A DNA stretch of 64,000 bases from Sistotremastrum niveocremeum HHB9708 (taxonomy: Eukaryota; Basidiomycota; Agaricomycetes; Sistotremastrales; Sistotremastraceae), in assembly GCA_001630475.1 (NCBI GenBank), contig KV419428.1, positions 83,565 through 147,564 on the forward strand, read 5' to 3'. Below are positions 59,041-64,000 of this stretch, piece after piece. The notes beneath the pieces were generated by a model. It searched no databases. It saw nothing but the letters and a program-made list of their open reading frames with translations, and was not told the origin of the DNA. Made by a program: the position numbers and the translations under genes. Numbering within the stretch: position 1 is the stretch's first letter; each line of letters begins with the position of its first letter.

Positions 59041-60155
59041 ACAGTGATATGGGAGGAGGGGGATCAAGACCTCGAGGCTCCAAAGGAGGTGAAACGGAGA
59101 AGCAAGGCCCACAAAGGAACCGAGCTATAATGTACTCCCTGGCGATAGAGCCGTCGCTCGTCCGCAGACGAGACGACAACAGCCAGTCCTGCATCATCGT
59201 TAAGCTCTCATGGCGGCCCCGCACCGCCGAAACGGTGCGATTAATCGTAGGCAGCCGTTGCCCTCCTACGAAAGGCCTGGGAAGACAAGCTGTCCCTAAC
59301 CATGATTGTGATCTTGCCGAGCCATGCAAGTCTTCACGACATTGCACGCGAGATGGGGGTGGGTCTGAGGAGAGAAAGCTGAGATCGAAAATTGCGCTAG
59401 TACATGTAGCTTGCTGTCTTTGTTTAGAGCTCCTCCTGAATTAGTTGCCAGATTTCTGTTGAGAACAGTGAACAAGAAGAGTGCTGAGCGAGAATATAGC
59501 AGACTATAGCTGATGACTGGAAAAGCAAGGGGAAGCACGGTTGCCGAGGTCCGGCTTCGGAGCGGAAAGCGACTAGACAACCCGAAGTCCGAAGCCGAAG
59601 GCTAACGCTGACCTCGTCGTCTCAGCCATCCACTGCTCGTTTGCCCTGCTCAACGTTCTCTTCTGCTTTGCTATTCTACACAGAAATCTGGAAAATAATT
59701 CAGGAGGAGCTCGAAATGAAGACAGCAAGCTACATGTACTACGCCATTTTCGATCTCAGCTTTTCTCTCTTCAGACCCACCTCCATCTCGCATGCAAAGT
59801 TGTTAGACAACTTTCATGGCTCGGCAAGATAAAAATCGTGGTCAGGTCTTTCATCGCTGATGGCAACGGCCACCTTTGATTAATCGCACCGCTCCGGCGG
59901 TGCGGGACCCCCATGAGAGCTTAACGATGATGCAGGACTAGCTGCTGTCGTCTCGTCGACCGACGAACGACGGCTCTATCGCCAGGGAGTACATTACAGC
60001 ACGGTCTCTTTTGAGACCTTGCTTCTCCACCTTTACCTCCTTAGGAGCCTCGAGGTCTCGATCCCCCTCCTCCCATATCTCTGTTTCATGGGAGCGAAAC
60101 CCGGATCGCTGCGTCGACGTTTGTCGACCATGACTTGGTCGTTCACAGGGTGAGC
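58962..60155. repeat. Long inverted repeat (about 1.2 kb), foldback or MITE-like
   Basis: The left arm (about 58962-59520) is matched by the reverse complement of the right arm (about 59622-60155). Anchors: gtcgac at 58997 pairs with 60123-60128; cccatgaaacag with ctgtttcatggg; ggaggagggggatc with gatccccctcctcc; aatgtactccctgg with ccagggagtacatt; cgagccatg with catggctcg; ccagatttctg (59448-59458) with cagaaatctgg (59681-59691). Arms differ by scattered substitutions and small indels but stay aligned throughout. The centre (about 59540-59610) contains ccggcttcgga and tccgaagccg, so pairing nearly reaches the middle. No protein is encoded. A non-autonomous DNA transposon, a foldback element or a hairpin-RNA source are all possible. 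Confidence 0.85.
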
Positions 60156-63100
60156 ACTATCTCTCTCTTATATCCGCTGTTACACTCATGTATTACATTC
60201 ATCATTTCAGAGGTCCGAGCGTTGCGAAACTTGTCTGTGACACCTCGGGTACATGTCCTATCATACTTGATGCTTGCATCATGGTGTCACAAGGCGATTC
60301 ATTCAAATTATGTAGAGGCGGTATACAGTAATACATGAGTAGATAAACCATGAGTCCAATCGAGTACAATATATTGTGAATCAGAGATAGAGAGACAACA
60401 ACAGTATCGTAGAGTCGTGGCAACGACGAGGTCGAGTCGATCATAACTAGACGAGACCTACAAGCTCCTTGAAGAACAGATCACTCAAGAACATAGGGGG
60501 ATAGGAAACGGTAGCTGACGGCTTTGAGGTCTGAAACTTGACTTCTGGCAGAGATACATTAGCTTCAGTGGTGAGCTCCGCAATTAGAGTACTGGAGATT
60601 TAGACAGAAGCTCCGACGATGTGAGCCTCTGTTGAAATGAGGGAACTGTGTTTCCGCTATTCGCAGTAGCTAAGCTGGGTGGAATAAGAGAGAAGCATCC
60701 GGGTTTGAAGTTAGAGCTTCTTCTCAAAACGAGGGGACGACCTCGCTGGTCTCTTCGACTACGACTGAGTCTGAAGCGTGGGTGACAATGGCGAAACAAG
60801 TTGTGGCGTCAGATGAGTTCAGGACTTTTGAAGTTTCATTGGACATCATGCAGTCTCTCACATGAGCTGGACTCGCGCAACCGTCTCTTCTCTTTGCTTC
60901 CTCCTCCACTGTATCACAACCCTGGAGAGCAGCTTCAACCGACCGAGCGATCTCCATACGAGGCGTACTGATCCGTTCGTCACCATCCGACTCGATGGGA
61001 CCAAATTTCGACCCAAGGTTTATGAATGACTCTTGGAGCGAGTGCAGAGCGGCCTTGATCGAGACGAAAGCGAGGAGTTTTGAAGAAGGGTGTCAAGATC
61101 GAAAACGAAATTTGAGGGGACTTGAGGGGCCGGGGGTCGGTACTAGCTGAGTCTAGCTCGGAACCCCCGCAAAGGCGAATGTGGCCTGGGTTTTGTGGCA
61201 CAAACTTGCAGGACACTTCGACAGCATATATCGGCTCAGTGAGTCAATCCTACACTGGTGTCAGATGATGTTGCGGATGGCATGCAAGATAGAGACGAGC
61301 CTTGACATGACTGCCCAAGTGAGTGCCAGATCCAGCAGCGGAGGAACGGTTTAACCACCGCGTACATTCAGAGGAACTCTTCGACTGTTTCGCTCCCTTA
61401 AATCGACAATGAGGTCTCTGAGAGCTAGGTATAGGGGATGCGAGTATGACAGGCTGTGCCTTCAATTCCCGCGCGAAATAATGAGATGACCGAAAAATGG
61501 TAGAAAAATTGACAACTGCCTGCAGCTCAAGCGTTTCATGGAGCAGTCTCTTGCTATTGAGTTTTCGCTGTGTTCTATAAGGTGGTTCTTCGAGATTTCT
61601 GGTGCTGCCGACATTTATATTCTGCGATGGAGCAGTTGTGAATTGCAACATCATCTTGTCAAAACAGGATCGCTCAACGAGCTGCTTTAGCTTGCTGTCG
61701 TCTACGATCCTCGGGTCCCACTTTCGCTTTCCCGAAGGGATGGGGTCAGATCGCGGCGGCAGAAAATATAACGAATTGCGACGCCAAGAGTTCCGATGGT
61801 ACATAAGTCGACTCGAAAGTTTGTTGCAAGAGGGGCAACCAGCCGGCTATAGAATCGCTCAAGGTGAGCCTCCCGTTGTCGAGGAGCAGCCTGCTCTGCT
61901 GCCATTGAGCCTTCGAGTTGCGCTATACGCGAGGCCGGTGATGTCGCAGACAATGCCGGAGGTGGCTAAAATGGGCCAATACGGGCATAATGCTGATGTC
62001 AGATAGAAGAGATCCTCCCTCTCAACCACAGACTGTGACAGAAATGGATGAATTTGCGAGACTAGGGCTGGTCGGGAGGCGCGTCCACTGTCTGTACGTC
62101 GGAGATAGATCCACGATAAATTTCGGTGAGTGACGGATTATGCTGTGCACGGAAAGAGTAATGTCGATGCCGTCGGCGATCCTTCTAAACACATGCAGCT
62201 GGGTTTTGGTCCATGAAATGCAACACTAGGCGAAAATGACATTGGCATCAGTCTCAAATTTCGTTCAACAGGAATAGATCTCACCAGCAGTGACTAGTGC
62301 GCCGATCAAGCGATTTTGAATCAGTCTGCCCAAAACGGTCTTGAGTAATAGCACGAATTTCTCCAACATCGTCTTCCTCCGTCAGCTGCGGTACTCGTCG
62401 GTGAATCGTTTGCGAGTTCCGAAGAGGACCAAATAAAAAACCCATCCCCGAGTCTCGGGAGATTGACCGCATCGCACGAGCCCGCAGAGAATGTACATGG
62501 TCTACGATCGAGCATCAGAATATTTCCGTTAAAAGCAAGACTGCATACCTTTGATCTTCTCTCGTGCATGGTGGCTTTTCCGAATGACACTTGTTGAAGT
62601 ATTCCACCGATGGACGACAAATCGTTGTCGGGAGCTTCTTCACGAGCTGACTGTTGCCATTTCGTTAACCGGGCAATCCAAGGCTTTGAAAGATATCACC
62701 CACCGACGGGTGAGCTTGCAGCAGCTCCTTTGTTTCATGCGTGTTGATGGACTACGCTCACTCTGTTCGGGCTTACGCATAGGTAACTCGATCGAGTTTG
62801 TTTTCAGGTATCGCTCACCTCGCTCTGAAGGTCGCTGCAGATCCAACACGCCATGAATTACACACATGAGGACGTTTTTGAGCATGCGGCACAGAGATTG
62901 GAGAATTAGTCATCGTTGAGGAGATAGAAGGAAGAGAGAGAAGCTGGAGAGCATGGCGTCCCGCCGGTGGAAGCAACTGCACGAGGACCTGTCGCTTCTC
63001 GCATGAAGTGCAGAGAGGGTGCGGCGAGAGGAGAATGGCGACAGGACATATTCATTAGGGTGGGAGAGGCAACGAGGTACATTTATCACACGACTTTCTG

Positions 63101-63788
63101 AGTTCAACCTCGAATTCTCCACGAGCGGCCTATCCTGAAGCGACAGCGCAGAGGTGATACTTGCTGGGGACCCGCCGTGAGCACGAAGTCAGCGAGGTCC
63201 CGGAGGAAGCGAATGATATCGCTCAGGCGCACAGACGAGCATAGTACAGTTGATCAATGAATTCTCCGATACATGTATAGAGTTGCGGTAGCTGGTGAGA
63301 TATAACTTGAAGCCCGTTGTTCGTGCGCGGCGAGTCGGGAAATCTGCGCGTGTCAGACATGTCCTGAGAGATAATTTATGGTCTAAAATCCCAGCCATCA
63401 ATACGTTGTATTTCTGAGAAGAAACGGACTACCCTGGTGTCAGCTTTGTGGACGACACAGCTGGAAACATTCTCTCGACGATGTGCGAGAAATTTTCGTC
63501 GAGTCCGGTCGTTAAGCCTGATCATCTAGCCCAATCATTGGCTCAAATTTGCAATGTGATAGTCAAGATGCAACACACACCTTTCTCAAGACTTCCGATG
63601 GCTTGCGACTATCACTCAGTATGGGGGGCTATCCTGGCCAGTGCATCGCTCAATGTGGGGATTAATTACAATGCTTCCCTCCTTCTGTCTTTCCCGGAAA
63701 ACTCACAACGAAGATCACATAGAAGGGACCAATCATTCATGCGATATTCATGGATAATGATCATGGACTTGACGGTCGTTACTCGTAG
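60156..63788. other. 3.6-kb gene-poor region
   Basis: No convincing gene. Several open frames of 60-180 codons exist on both strands and overlap each other. The best candidates by composition are listed separately or under rejected items. No tRNA-like structure or clear repeat family was found by eye apart from the inverted repeat to the left. Confidence 0.4.
60724..60957 (-). CDS. Hypothetical small ORF, possibly an exon
   Basis: Not recognised. MEIARSVEAALQGCDTVEEE, then AKRRDGCASPAHVRDCMMSN and a tail DSVVVEETSEVVPSF. The frame continues open upstream of the ATG (HPSSKLLAFVSIKAALHSLQ, SFINLGSKFGPIESDGDERI), with helical, coding-like composition over about 110 codons to position 61077. It may be the last exon of a degraded or unannotated gene. 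Low confidence. Confidence 0.25.
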   Translation of the reverse strand: MEIARSVEAALQGCDTVEEEAKRRDGCASPAHVRDCMMSNETSKVLNSSDATTCFAIVTHASDSVVVEETSEVVPSF

Positions 63789-64000
63789 AAATTGAGATTG
63801 GATGGGTCTGGTCGGAGTCGGATATCGGCACATATGCTTCTTGGCTTTCCTTTTCTGGTGTATACGGTTCCGGAACCAAACGCGATGTTCGAGTTCAAGT
63901 TCAGGTCCGCTCCTTCGGTTCTCTTCCACCTACTCTCTACATCAGAGCCAAAATGCAAAACCCAGCCGGCGAGAACCCCAATACGCTCCCTACCGCGTCT
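63789..64000 (+). CDS. Putative exon of a gene running off the right edge
   Basis: After a tag acceptor at 63786-63788 an uninterrupted frame reads IEIGWVWSESDIGTYASWLS, then FSGVYGSGTKRDVRVQVQVR and SFGSLPPTLYIRAKMQNPAG to the end of the window. Composition (alternating hydrophobic beta-strand-like segments, few rare residues) looks coding and unlike the surrounding DNA. I do not recognise the family. An upstream frame (63448-63795, DDTAGNILSTMCEKF) might belong to the same gene, but the join is not clear. Confidence 0.4.

Noticed and set aside
59049-59444. 131-codon ORF inside the left arm of the inverted repeat
   Set aside because: The frame is not preserved in the other arm and has no family resemblance; likely chance.
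61250-61804. 184-codon minus-strand ORF, and overlapping plus-strand frame 61602-62006
   Set aside because: The two overlap on opposite strands, neither shows similarity or splice support, and composition is not clearly coding.

Overview
The window is nuclear DNA of a filamentous basidiomycete, most likely an Agaricomycete. Almost every gene is cut by many short introns (about 48-70 bp, GT...AG, some with a CTAAC-type branch site). The gene set is that of a mushroom-forming or wood- and litter-decaying fungus: a CBM1-GH6 cellobiohydrolase, proteins of the DUF6533 and DUF7598 types, and an Hsp70-like ER chaperone ending in KDEL. I saw no CRISPR array, tRNA, rRNA or retroelement. Gene models were assembled by hand by joining exons whose reading frame and family similarity agree. 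Outer ends are usually firm; internal splice sites are firm only where I give them.

Layout, left: DML1/Misato (3' part off the left edge), a stand-alone protein with two dihydroneopterin-aldolase (FolB) domains, a GH3 NagZ-like hydrolase, EMC1, secreted Cel6A cellobiohydrolase, the H3K36 methyltransferase SET2, a gene I do not recognise, then a very compact block (PP6/SIT4-type phosphatase, mitochondrial ribosomal protein bL31m, MICOS subunit MIC26, histone chaperone ASF1), GAPDH, and a TRF4-type non-canonical poly(A) polymerase.

Middle: two neighbouring low-complexity proteins (Gly/Asn/Tyr- and Gly/Asn/Gln-rich), an atypical short-chain dehydrogenase, an intron-rich hAT-transposase-derived gene, a bHLH-zipper-like regulator, the 7.6-kb rRNA-processing gene UTP10, a DUF1365 protein, a Munc13-like C2/MUN protein (Ync13 type) and the ER chaperone LHS1/HYOU1.

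Right: gene density falls. There are two multi-pass membrane proteins (DUF6533, DUF7598), then about 5.6 kb without a convincing gene. This stretch carries a long, nearly centre-to-centre inverted repeat (about 1.2 kb in all) flanked by a direct repeat. The last 200 bases look like an exon of a gene that runs off the right edge.

The genes form no single pathway. Themes are secretory-pathway work (EMC1, LHS1, Ync13), ribosome biogenesis and mitochondria (UTP10, bL31m, MIC26), chromatin (SET2, ASF1) and plant or cell-wall sugar breakdown (Cel6A, GH3). The items most worth a second look are the long inverted repeat, the hAT-derived host-like gene, the FolB-only protein with one degenerate domain, the dehydrogenase without a YxxxK motif, the paired low-complexity proteins, and a GC-AG intron in ASF1.
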